From Stomorhina lunata (Eukaryota > Arthropoda > Insecta > Diptera > Rhiniidae), in assembly GCA_933228675.1 (NCBI GenBank), contig OW121742.1, positions 18,652,877 to 18,716,876 on the forward strand: a DNA stretch of 64,000 nucleotides, given 5' to 3'. Both the position numbers and the translations under genes were made by a program. Shown here piece by piece: positions 48,905 through 59,574 of the stretch (position 1 is its first letter; the number at the start of each line of letters is the position of its first letter). The notes beneath the pieces are model-generated. The model was not told where the DNA came from. It made no database searches and worked only from the letters and a program-made list of their open reading frames with translations.

Positions 48905-49500
48905 AATTTTTTGTGTATGTGTCTAAGTCTATGTCTCAATCTATATATAAGTCTATGTTTTAGTGTATGTCTTAGACTATGTCTTTGTCTATGTCTTAGT
49001 CTATGTCTTAGTCTTTGTCTTAGTCTATGTCTTAGTCTATGTCTAAGTCTATGTTTTAGTCTATGTCTTAGACTATGTCTTAGTCTTTGTCTTAGTCTAT
49101 GTCTTATTCTATGTTTTAGTCTATGTCTTAGTATATGTCTTAGTCTATGTATTAGTCTACATCTTAGTCTATGTCTTAGTCTATGTCTTAGTCTATGTCT
49201 TAGTCTATGTCTTAGTCTATGTCTTAGTCTATGTCTTAGTCTATGTCTTAGTCTACGTCTTAGTCTATGTCTTAGTATATGTCTTAGTCTATGTCTTAGT
49301 CTATGTCTTAGTCTATGTCTTAGTCTATGTCTTAGTCTATGTCTTAATCTATATCTTAGCCTATGTCTTAGTCTATGTCTTAGTCTATATCTTAGTCAAT
49401 GTCTTAGTCTAGGTCTATGTCTAAGTCTATGTCTTTGACTCAGTCTATGTCATAGTCTATGTTTTAGTCTATATCTTAGTCGATTTCTTACCTGATTTCT
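48905..49500 (+). repeat. 12-bp satellite, degenerate outlier K1
   Basis: About 48 units of CTTAGTCTATGT with many substitutions, ending in a decayed edge near 49,500. It starts within about 20 bp of the end of array J. A 175-residue frame (Leu-Ser-Leu-Cys repeats) results from the 12-bp period. Confidence 0.93.
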
Positions 49501-50445
49501 TAGGCTATTTCGTAGCCACATACAGTTTCATTTTGATTACACCCTTGATCACTGTAACAACATAAGTTGTCTCTACGATGTAGAGTCTACATTTAAATTG
49601 TAAAAAACTTCAATGTAAATTGTCATTGTCTTGTATCTAAAATTATTAAAAATTGTCTTGTAACAATTCCAAGATTAAGGACTTATGTCAAAGAACATTT
49701 TGAATAAAAAATAAAATTATTAAATAAATGATTTGAACTCATTCGTCTTGTACTTGTTAAAAAAATATACATAAATAAATTACAATTTACTTACGAGTAA
49801 ATGTCAATTTATGTAAAATGTGTACAAAAAATATTGAATGTATCTACAAAATGTTCATTATAGCAGATATTTTCAGACATTGTCTCTGTCTTTGTTCTAT
49901 TTTGTTGATACGAGTACAAGAGGAGGTACGAGTATTCCAAAACATTTCATTCTGTTCATTTTTGACAGCTTAATGTAAACTGAACATAAAATAAAGTAAA
50001 ATTTAAAATGTGTAAAGTAAATGAATGTCCAAAGTTGTTGGTTATTTTGGTCCCGTAATAAAATTCAATTAAAATTAAAATGCTTTAAAGGAGAGGGTGT
50101 GTTTTTTTTTCGTCTAATGTTAAATATCGCAAAAAAAGACAGTATGAAATGTTACGAGTTTTCTAAAAAAAACTTTAAAGAAAATGCTGGTGGTTAGTGT
50201 TTGGAGTTAACAAAGTTGCAGATCTAATAATTCCATATACAAGATAAGGAACACAACATTTTTCATCTATTATTTACCTGCAGTAGATACACATGAAGTA
50301 TAAGTCCAAAAGTAGAATATGCAAAAAAATATTGTTTATATCATTTAAGCAAATTGCAACGGGGTGCAAAATATTAACGAGAATTATTTTTTCTGTTTAA
50401 GCTTTAAATTGACATTTAAATCTGTCTGAGTCTGAAATGTCTTAA
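49501..50445. other. unique A+T-rich spacer, nothing recognised
   Basis: Separates the two blocks of the 12-bp satellite. No repeat, element boundary or gene was seen. Confidence 0.55.
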
Positions 50446-52869
50446 CCTTCGATTTAGTCTAGCTTAATATCTTAAATTATTTATGGATCAGTTTACATCT
50501 CAGACTATGTCTTAGTATATGATGAAGTCTTAGCTATAGTTCTTTGTTTTTATCTGCACCTAACCCTATGTCCTAGTATACGACTTAGTCTATGTCTTAG
50601 TCTATGTTTTAGGCTATGTTTTAGTCTGTGCCTATTGCTTAGCTTTTATCTAAGTCTATGTCTTATTATACATATGGGTTGGACTATGTTTTAGTCTTTG
50701 TCTTAGTTTTGTCTATGTCCTGGTGTATGTCTTAGTATATGTTTCAGTCTATGTCTTAGTGTATGACTTAGTCTATGTCTTAGTCTATGTCTTAGTCTAT
50801 GTCTTAGTCTATGTCTTAGTCTATGTCTTAGTCTATGTCTATGTCTATGTCTTAGTCTATGTCTTAGTCTATGTCTTAGTCTATGTCTTAGTCTATGTCT
50901 TAGTCTATGTCTTAGTCTATGTCTTAGTCTATGTCTTAGTCTATGTCTTAGTCTATGTCTTAGTCTATGTCTTAGTCTATGTCTTAGTCTATGTCTTAGT
51001 CTATGTCTTAGTCTATGTCTTAGTCTATGTCTTAGTCTATGTCTTAGTCTATGTCTTAGTCTATGTCTTAGTCTATGTCTTAGTCTATGTCTTAGTCTAT
51101 GTCTTAGTCTATGTCTTAGTCTATGTCTTAGTCTATGTCTTAGTCTATGTCTTAGTCTATGTCTTAGTCTATGTCTTAGTCTATGTCTTAGTCTATGTCT
51201 TAGTCTATGTCTTAGTCTATGTCTTAGTCTATGTCTTAGTCTATGTCTTAGTCTATGTCTTAGTCTATGTCTTAGTCTATGTCTTAGTCTATGTCTTAGT
51301 CTATGTCTTAGTCTATGTCTTAGTCTATGTCTTAGTCTATGTCTTAGTCTATGTCTTAGTCTATGTCTTAGTCTATGTCTTAGTCTATGTCTTAGTCTAT
51401 GTCTTAGTCTATGTCTTAGTCTATGTCTTAGTCTATGTCTTAGTCTATGTCTTAGTCTATGTCTTAGTCTATGTCTTAGTCTATGTCTTAGTCTATGTCT
51501 TAGTCTATGTCTTAGTCTATGTCTTAGTCTATGTCTTAGTCTATGTCTTAGTCTATGTCTTAGTCTATGTCTTAGTCTATGTCTTAGTCTATGTCTTAGT
51601 CTATGTCTTAGTCTATGTCTTAGTCTATGTCTTAGTCTATGTCTTAGTCTATGTCTTAGTCTATGTCTTAGTCTATGTCTTAGTCTATGTCTTAGTCTAT
51701 GTCTTAGTCTATGTCTTAGTCTATGTCTTAGTCTATGTCTTAGTCTATGTCTTAGTCTATGTCTTAGTCTATGTCTTAGTCTATGTCTTAGTCTATGTCT
51801 TAGTCTATGTCTTAGTCAATGTCTTAGTCTATGTCTTAGTCTATGTCTTAGTCTATGTCTTAGTCTATGTCTTAGTCTATGTCTTAGTCTATGTCTTAGT
51901 CTATGTCTTAGTCTATGTCTTAGTCTATGTCTTAGTCTATGTCTTAGTCTATGTCTTAGTCTATGTCTTAGTCTATGTCTTAGTCTATGTCTTAGTCTAT
52001 GTCTTAGTCTATGTCTTAGTCTATGTCTTAGTCTATGTCTTAGTCTATGTCTTAGTCTATGTCTTAGTCTATGTCTTAGTCTATGTCTTAGTCTATGTCT
52101 TAGTCTATGTCTTAGTCTATGTCTTAGTCTATGTCTTAGTCTATGTCTTAGTCTATGTCTTAGTCTATGTCTTAGTCTATGTCTTAGTCTATGTCTTAGT
52201 CTATGTCTTAGTCTATGTCTTAGTCTATGCCTTAGTCTATGTCTTAGTCTATGTCTTAGTCTATGTCTTAGTCTATGTCTTAGTCTATGTCTTAGTCTAT
52301 GTCTTAGTCTATGTCTTAGTCTATGTCTTAGTCTATGTCTATGTCTTAGTCTATGTCTTAGTCTATGTCTTAGTCTATGTCTTAGTCTATGTTTTAGTCT
52401 ATGTCTTAGTCTATGTCTTAGTCTATGTTTTAGTCTATGTCTTAGTCTATGTTTTAGTCTATGTCTTAGTCTATGTCTTAGTCTATGTCTTAGTCTATGT
52501 CTTAGTCTATGTCTTAGTCTATGTCTTAGTCCATGTCTTATTCTATGTCTTAGTCTATGTCTTAGTCTATGTCTTAGTCTATGTCTTAGTCTATGTCTTA
52601 GTCTATGTCTTAGTCTATGTCTTAGTCTATGTCTTAGTCTATGTCTTAGTCTATGTCTTAGTCTATGTCTTAGTCTATGTCTTAGTCTATGTCTTAGTCT
52701 ATGTCTTAGTCTATGTCTTAGTCTATGTCTTAGTCTATGTCTTAGTCTATGTCTTAGTCTATGTCTTAGTCTATGTCTTAGTCTATGTCTTAGTCTATGT
52801 CTTAGTCTATGTCTTAGTCTATGTCTTAGTCTATGTCTTAGTCTATGTCTTAGTCTATGTCTTAGTCTA

Positions 52870-54180
52870 TGTCTTAGTCCATGTCTTAGTCTATGTCTTA
52901 GTCTATGTCTTAGTCTATGTCTTAGTCTATGTCTTAGTCTATGTCTTAGTATATGTCTTAGTCTATGTCTTAGTCTATGTCTTAGTCTATGTCTTAGTCT
53001 ATGTCTTAGTCTATGTTTTAGTCTATGTCTTAGTCTATGTTTTAGTCTATGTCTTTGTCTATCTCTTAGTCTATGTCTTAGTCTATGTCTTAGTCTATGT
53101 CTTAGTCTATGTCTTAGTCTATGTCTTAGTCTATGTCTTAGTCTATGTCTTAGTCCATGTCTTATTCTATGTCTTAGTCTATGTCTTAGTCTATGTCTTA
53201 GTCTATGTCTTAGTCAATGTCTTAGTCTATGTCTTAGTCTATGTCTTAGTCTATGTCTTAGTCTATGTCTTAGTCTATGTCTTAGTCTATGTCTTAGTCT
53301 ATGTCTTAGTCTATGTCTTAGTCTATGTCTTAGTCTATGTCTTAGTCTATGTCTTAGTCTATGTCTTAGTCTATGTCTTAGTCTATGTCTTAGTCTATGT
53401 CTTAGTCTATGTCTTAGTCTATGTCTTAGTCTATGTCTTAGTCTATGTCTTAGTCTATGTCTTAGTCTATGTCTTAGTCTATGTCTTAGTCTATGTCTTA
53501 GTCTATGTCTTAGTCTATGTCTTAGTCTATGTCTTAGTCTATGTCTTAGTCTATGTCTTAGTCTATGGCTTAGTCTATGTCTTAGTCTATGTCTTAGTCT
53601 ATGTCTTAGTCTATGTCTTAGTCTATGTCTTAGTCTATGTCTTAGTCTATGTCTTAGTCTATGTCTTAGTCTATGTCTTAGTCTATGTCTTAGTCTATGT
53701 CTTAGTCTATGTCTTAGTCTATGTCTTAGTCTATGTCTTAGTCTATGTCGTAGTCTATGTCTTAGTCTATGTCTTAGTCTATGTCTTAGTCTATGTCTTA
53801 GTCTATGTCTTAGTCTATGTCTTAGTCTATGTCTTAGTCCATGTCTTAGTCTATGTCTTAGTCTATGTCTTAGTCTATGTCTTAGTCTATGTCTTAGTCT
53901 ATGTCTTAGTATATGTCTTAGTCTATGTCTTAGTCTATGTCTTAGTCTATGTCTTAGTCTATGTCTTAGTCTATGTTTTAGTCTATGTCTTAGTCTATGT
54001 TTTAGTCTATGTCTTTGTCTATCTCTTAGTCTATGTCTTAGTCTATGTCTTAGTCTATGTCTTAGTCTATGTCTTAGTCTATGTCTTAGTCTATGTCTTA
54101 GTCTATGTCTTAGTCCATGTCTTATTCTATGTCTTAGTCTATGTCTTAGTCTATGTCTTAGTCTATGTCTTAGTCTATAT
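52870..54180 (+). repeat. 960-bp higher-order repeat in K2
   Basis: Variant units recur with a constant 960-bp shift (80 units): TCCATGTCTTAG at 52,879 and 53,839, TAGTATATG at 52,949 and 53,909, CTTTGTCTATCTC at 53,051 and 54,011, TCCATGTCTTATTC at 53,155 and 54,115. Confidence 0.9.
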
Positions 54181-54240
54181 CTTAGTCTATGTCTTAGTCT
54201 ATGTCTTAGTCTATGTCGTAGTCTATGTCTTAGTCTATGT

Positions 54241-55690
54241 CTCAGTCTATGTTTTTTTCTATGTCTTAGTCTTAGTCTTGCCATAGTCTATGTCTTAGTC
54301 TATGTCTTAGTCTATGACTTAGTCAATATTTTAGTCTATATATTAGTCTATGTTTTATTATATGTAGGTATGTCTTAGTCTATGTTTCAGTCTATGTTGT
54401 TGTCTTAGTCGAGGTTTAAGTATACGTCTTAGTCTATGTTTTAGTTTATGTCTTTGTCTATCTCTTAGTCTATGTCTTAGTCTATGTCTTAGTCTATGTC
54501 TTAGTCTATGTCTTAGTCTATGTCTTAGTCTATGTCTTAGTCTATGTTTTAGTCTATGTCTTAGTCTATGTTTTAGTCTATGTCTTTGTCTATCTCTTAG
54601 TCTATGTCTTAGTCTATGTCTTAGTCTATGTCTTAGTCTATGTCTTAGTCTATGTCTTAGTCTATGTCTTAGTCTATGTCTTAGTCCATGTCTTATTCTA
54701 TGTCTTAGTCAATGTCTTAGTCTATGTCTTAGTCTATGTCTTAGTCTATGTCTTAGTCTATGTCTTAGTCTATGTCTTAGTCTATGTCTTAGTCTATGTC
54801 TTAGTCTATGTCTTAGTCTATGTCTTAGTCTATGTCTTAGTCTATGTCTTAGTCTATGTCTTAGTCTATGTCTTAGTCTATGTCTTAGTCTATGTCTTAG
54901 TCTATGTCTTAGTCTATGTCTTAGTCTATGTCTTAGTCTATGTCTTAGTCTATGTCTTAGTCTATGTCTTAGTCTATGTCTATGTCTTAGTCTATGTCTT
55001 AGTCTATGTCTTAGTCTATGTCTTAGTCTATGTCTTAGTCTATGTCTTAGTCTATGTCTTAGTCTATGTCTTAGTCCATGTCTTAGTCTATGTCTTAGTC
55101 TATGTCTTAGTCTATGTCTTAGTCTATGTCTTAGTCTATGTCTTAGTCTATGTCTTAGTCTATGTCTTAGTCTATGTCTTAGTCTATGTCTTAGTCTATG
55201 TTTTAGTCTATGTCTTAGTCTATGTTTTAGTCTATGTCTTTGTCTATCTCTTAGTCTATGTCTTAGTCTATGTCTTAGTCTATGTCTTAGTCTATGTCTT
55301 AGTCTATGTCTTAGTCTATGTCTTAGTCTATGTCTTAGTCTATGTCTTAGTCCATGTCTTATTCTATGTCTTAGTCTATGTCTTAGTCTATGTCTTAGTC
55401 TATGTCTTAGTCTATGTCTTAGTCTATGTCTTAGTCTATGTCGTAGTCTATGTCTTAGTCTATGTCTCAGTCTATGTTTTTTTCTATGTCTTAGTCTTAG
55501 TCTTGCCTTAGTCTATGTCTTAGTCTATGTCTTAGTCTATGACTTAGTCAATATTTTAGTCTATATATTAGTCTATGTTTTATTATATGTAGGTATGTCT
55601 TAGTCTATGTTTCAGTCTATGTTGTTGTCTTAGTCGAGGTTTAAGTATACGTCTTAGTCTATGTTTTAGTTTATGTCTTAGTCTATGTCT
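54241..55690 (+). repeat. duplicated array edge in K2, 1,225-bp shift
   Basis: A decayed stretch of about 220 bp at 54,241-54,460 (CTCAGTCTATG, GTAGGTATG, GTTGTTGTC, CGAGGTTTAAG) recurs at 55,466-55,685 with one substitution noticed. The second copy is the true right edge of the array; the first, now internal, is followed again by regular units. Confidence 0.9.
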
Positions 55691-55702
55691 TTGCCTATGG
55701 CT

Positions 55703-57599
55703 TAGTCTGCATTAAAAAGTTACTTTTGATTGAAAAAGTCAGTTATTTGTAAAGAAAAGTGGTTAATCTTGAATAAAATTAAAAACTTTAAAATTTTAGA
55801 AAATTTTCACTAATAACTAATTGTTAAAAAACTATTTTAAAAAAGTAGGTTTTGAACCATCGAACATATTTATTTGTCCATTTTACACAAAACTTATAGC
55901 TTTTAGTACCACAGTGCTCCTCTATGTTTAAACCGCAGGAATGTTTTATACAATTTTATAACTTTGTAGAAATTGCACATAAAAAAGAAAATCAATTTCT
56001 GAGCTTTTTTTATTTACAACATCTAAACTAAACAAAAACCAAAAGCAATAAATTCTAAACATGTTTCCACTTTTCCAGTAGAGAAATGAGGTATCTGACC
56101 ACCAAACCACCATCAATTTCCATACATTTAGTTTCCGCTTAGAGTAAAAGGAAAATTAATGTTTCCACTGGCAAAACATGAACAACGAAATTTTTACTTT
56201 ATTTTCTATATTTTATTGTTACTTTAAATTAAATTTTTAAATAGAAAAACTGAAAAAATACAACAACAATAGTAGTACATTTTCATTTTGTTTAAGGCTT
56301 GGGAAAAAGAAGCAGTCAGTCATTACTATTTTAATGTGTTTGTTGTTGGTGTTTTTGTTGTTATTAGTTTAGCAAAAACTTTCATTATTTTAGTTAGCGC
56401 CAACAAAAACAATATCAATTCCAGCCAGTGTGTTTTTGTTGTGATTACCACTATTTTTATTTCTTCCCATTCATTCATACTCATGGTCTATGAGTTTGTT
56501 ATCTCTTTTTTTCTTGTTTCCAAGAGACCATTTTTACAGTTTTTATGCATGCCATCTCTTTCTGTGACTTTGCTTATACTTATGAGTTTCTTAAGCTGTG
56601 ATTGGCTGTTTTTTGATTGGCTACTCCTAAATTGTCTGTGTTGGCTATTTTGTTTTTGTTGTTTATTTGGAAATTTTGTTCCATTTGTTTTGTTTTTGCT
56701 AAATTCATATTAATTTGTATTTTTCTTTGCTGTTTTTTTAGAAGAATTTTATATTTAAACTTGTTGTTTTTGTTTTTATTACATTTTTACATTAAAGTTT
56801 ATTATTTTTATTATATTTTGTTTCTTATCTAATGGTCATGTGAAATTCCTGGTAGTTTTGTTGCCGTTTTTCTTTTAACTTTAACAATTATTTAGCGTGA
56901 ATTGTAGTGATTAAAGTTGTTTTTTAAAGAGGAGGGGGAGGGAAATGGGATATTATTGTAAATTTATTTTAAGACTTAAAATTTAAGTTGAATGTTTTTT
57001 TTTTTTTTACGATACATGTCTTGAAGTCATGTAAATTTTATATAGAAATACCTACTTATGTACATAATGTAAAGAACATAATGTTTTTGGTAAATTATGG
57101 TTATTATTTAAATTTATACCTACCTAGAGGTTTAATTTTTAAGAATGAGGACATAAGTTGAGGTAAAATCAGAGGATATTTGTAGAGTTCCACAACAACA
57201 CTTAACTTATAACTTTTAAGTACGAAATGGAACATTAATTGACTAAATTTAAAAATAAGTCATCAATCTACAACATTTGAAAATATCCGTCGGTATCGTA
57301 CAAAAATGGTCTAAGCAAAGAGTCTTTGGTCGAAGTTTAAAAATTAATTTGTTAAAAAATATGGATACGACTAGGTAGGTATAATAGATTTGAGTAGCAT
57401 GTTTTTAGAAATAGGATTTTTGTTGACAGTTTGTTCGATGTGACAAAAGTTAACTTTTTGAGTTATACCTTTTTGATCGCCACTAAATATTAATGGTCTT
57501 TTGATTATAAAAACGTTTCAAATTTAATTTTCATAAAATCGATTGAATTTAAACAATCATATTTAAGACATTTTAAGCGCGCTCGCTCACATTGCCTTC
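55703..57599. other. unique A+T-rich spacer, nothing firm
   Basis: T-rich sequence with poly-T and GTT/TTG runs. A 141-residue hydrophobic frame (56,288-56,713) begins at TTG and is low-complexity Phe/Leu/Val, so it is not called a gene. On the minus strand GGTTCAAAACC (about 55,848) resembles a pol III box B, but no box A or element could be paired with it. Confidence 0.5.
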
Positions 57600-58395
57600 G
57601 CCAGTTTTAAAGCAACTTTTCTATTGTTTACCGGATTCAGAGTTAGGGCAAATAACTCTGAAAGTACAAAAATATTTTTTTTTATAAAGAATTTCCATTA
57701 CTTTATTTATTTATTTTTTTTTTTTTTTTTGAAAAGTCAGATCCATTGATTTCGTTATACCTATCTTTGGAACTTGTTTTTCGATTATGTTAAGAATTTA
57801 ATAGAAATTAAAATTAATAATAAGTCTCCTTAAAACTATTTTTGTATATGTTTAACAGATTTCAAGTTATTTGCCCTATAAAGTAAAAAAATATTTTTTA
57901 TAAAAAATTTAAATTTCTTTATTTTTTTAAAAGGCTATTAATTGATTTTATTATATCTATGGAAATGGTGGTTCGATTTAAAGGTTGCATAACACAATAG
58001 AAAAAAAAATATTTTTAAGTCGCCTTAAAACAAATTTTTTGTAGGTACATATGTCCAACAGATTTGAAGTTATTTCCACTTCAATGTAAAACAAACATTT
58101 TTTTTATAAAAAACGATTTTTCTTAAATCATTAAAAATTGTAGATGTAAAAATCTACAATTTTTAAAACGTTATCCTAAGACTGTGAGTATTCCAAAGTT
58201 TAAAGGATTCAGAGTTACTTTCACTTTCACTTCCAAAATCAAAAATCATTTCTTTTATAAAATATTTTCATTACTTTATCTTTTGAAACGAGTTGTTCGA
58301 TTTCGCTGAAAGTTTAGAGTTTAATAGAAAATAATATTATCTTTATTTTGCTTTAAAATAACTTTTTTTATATGTTTAACGGGTTTGAAGAATTT
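57600..58395 (+). repeat. diverged tandem repeat of about 150-220 bp, 4+ copies
   Basis: The sentence 'gtttaacagatttcaagtta' followed by a T-run and 'ttataaaa' recurs in diverged form near 57,628, 57,851, 58,051, 58,198 and (start only) 58,375. Each copy also has 'cattactttat', 'gttcgattt' and 'aatagaaa' words in the same order. Spacing varies (147-223 bp) through deletions. A 15-bp perfect hairpin lies in the third copy. Confidence 0.6.
58131..58166. repeat. 15-bp perfect inverted repeat
   Basis: TTAAAAATTGTAGAT (58,131-58,145) and ATCTACAATTTTTAA (58,152-58,166) surround the 6-base loop GTAAAA. Function unknown. Confidence 0.75.
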
Positions 58396-58529
58396 TTTGA
58401 AAATTACCCAGCAAAACTTTGGTAACGGCAAGTACTCTGGTATCTGGTTACCTTGTAATGACTACAGCATACCCTCCGAATAACTAATAAGTTATTACAT
58501 AAGTACTTATTTGTAATTAAAATGGTAAG

Positions 58530-58562
58530 TTGAACTGAATGGCCCGTGTTCAAATCCCACCA
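58530..58562 (+). other. pol III box-B-like sequence near the left end of the TIR element
   Basis: GTTCAAATCCC at 58,548-58,558 with flanking GT and ACC resembles a tRNA T-arm. No matching box A is evident 30-60 bp upstream. It may be a second tRNA-derived fragment or a chance match. Confidence 0.3.
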
Positions 58563-59245
58563 AGAGCAACAATTTTTTTTATTTTTTTTTTATTAAAAAT
58601 GTATTTTTAAATGATTTGTGAATTTTAAAAACATAAATATTACCTTCTGTAAAAAAAATTTTGGAAAACTAACTCACGGTAATGAAAAAATACTATCATG
58701 AGTCAATTTTGATTATGTAGGCTACATACCTATTGGATACCAAGCAACGGTTCTGCTTGGTCTTAACTTGGTAAGCATAGACTTATCTTGGTTATCCTTT
58801 ATTTCAACTGTGGACACTGACCTCCTAGTGACATCACCAAAAGAGCTACGTTACGTAGTGAGCTAACATGTACCGCGAGTTGTAAAATAAGAACGATAAA
58901 AAATGGGATGGAAAGACCAAGTAGAGGAAAAATTTTCACAACTTGGCCTATAAAATTGAAGAATATTCGCACAAGATCGAAGAAAATAGGTTGTATCTAT
59001 AGGCCATTTAAGTAAGTAAGAGCCAATATTATATAAATTATATTGTTTAAGTTTTAAAATAATTAAAAAACACTTCTTTTTTGTTTATTAAATGCATTAA
59101 ACATTTACAAAAAATCGTATAGAAATATGTTTCCAAAAATTACAACAAAGCAAAAAAGCAGAGAAAAACAAAGTTATTGTCACATGATTTTGGATCTAAA
59201 AATAAAAATTGTTTATATTAATTATAAGCTGCTAAGTTTTCAACA

Positions 59246-59320
59246 CATGAAGTAGCTCGGTGGAAGAGTCTCCGCCTAGCAGTCGGAGGGTCTGGGTTCG
59301 AGCCCCCATGGGGTCATAAG
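59246..59320 (+). pseudogene. tRNA-Ala(AGC)-like sequence, probably a SINE head or pseudogene
   Basis: Box A TAGCTCGGTGG (59,253-59,263) and box B GGTTCGAGCCC (59,295-59,305) are 42 bp apart, as in tRNA genes. The D stem GCTC/GAGT forms with one wobble pair. The anticodon arm is CTCCG/CGGAG, and the loop CTAGCAG puts AGC (Ala) at 59,278-59,280 with U33 in place. The acceptor ends do not pair and the T stem keeps only three pairs, so a working tRNA is unlikely. It could still act as an internal pol III promoter. Confidence 0.6.
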
Positions 59321-59361
59321 AAAAAATTTGTATTTCGTTTAAAAATATGTTTTTTAAATAA

Positions 59362-59396
59362 AACAACAACAAAAAAGTTGTTGTTGTTGTTGTTGT
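59362..59396. repeat. AAC/GTT hairpin microsatellite
   Basis: (AAC)n followed after an A-run by (GTT)n, self-complementary for at least 9 bp (59,362-59,370 with 59,377-59,385). Lies inside the TIR element downstream of the tRNA-like region. Confidence 0.7.
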
Positions 59397-59574
59397 CTTC
59401 CAATTACTTACCCAAGTCATTACATTTCTGCAATTGGTAAGTACTTGCCTCCAATGACATCCCCATGTTAATGTAATGACTTAAACAGTGAATGAGTAAC
59501 TAGTTCGTGTTCAATAGTTTAACTATTTAACTCATTATTTGGTAATGAAAAGTTTTGCTGGGTAAATATCAAAA

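Larger units (their letters stand above)
50446..55702 (+). repeat. 12-bp satellite CTTAGTCTATGT, main array K2
   Basis: More than 400 units. The left edge is degenerate (50,446-50,720). About 50,880-52,320 is almost perfect without phase change. The right half is built of longer repeats marked by CTTTGTCTATCTCTTAG (53,051, 54,011, and near 54,450, 54,590 and 55,240) and TCCATGTCTTATTC. On the minus strand the unit reads AGACATAGACTA, i.e. two AGAC hexamers. A plus-strand frame of 1,187 codons (Leu-Val-Tyr-Val repeats) and a minus-strand frame of 356 codons (Arg-His-Arg-Leu) follow from 12 being a multiple of three and are not genes. Confidence 0.98.
58407..59562. mobile_element. non-autonomous TIR element (about 1.16 kb) with TA flanks
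   Basis: Terminal inverted repeats CCCAGCAAAACTTT (58,407-58,420) and AAAGTTTTGCTGGG (59,549-59,562) are exact complements, each bordered by TA. The ends continue to resemble each other weakly (GGTAAC against GGTAATG). The TA duplication points to a Tc1/mariner-like or similar cut-and-paste mechanism, but flanks TTA/TAA make the exact duplication uncertain. There is no transposase frame, so it depends on another element. The interior holds a tRNA-Ala-like sequence and a second box-B-like word. Array A5 begins about 12 bp after the right end. Confidence 0.6.

Noticed and set aside
50723..54286. 1,187-codon open frame on the plus strand
   Set aside because: It is a read-through of the 12-bp satellite (12 = 4 codons without stop), begins at a GTG, has a Leu-Val-Tyr-Val repeat and an equally open minus strand. 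It is not a gene.
55840..55930. Minus-strand tRNA-derived SINE (GGTTCAAAACC)
   Set aside because: Box B alone matches. No box A at the correct distance and no defined ends.
56288..56713. 141-codon hydrophobic frame resembling a membrane protein
   Set aside because: Starts at TTG, consists of T-rich DNA read as Phe/Leu/Val/Cys, and has no recognisable domain. It fits A+T-biased composition.
59246..59320. A functional tRNA-Ala gene
   Set aside because: The acceptor stem does not form and the T stem has only three pairs. Kept as a tRNA-like pseudogene or SINE head.
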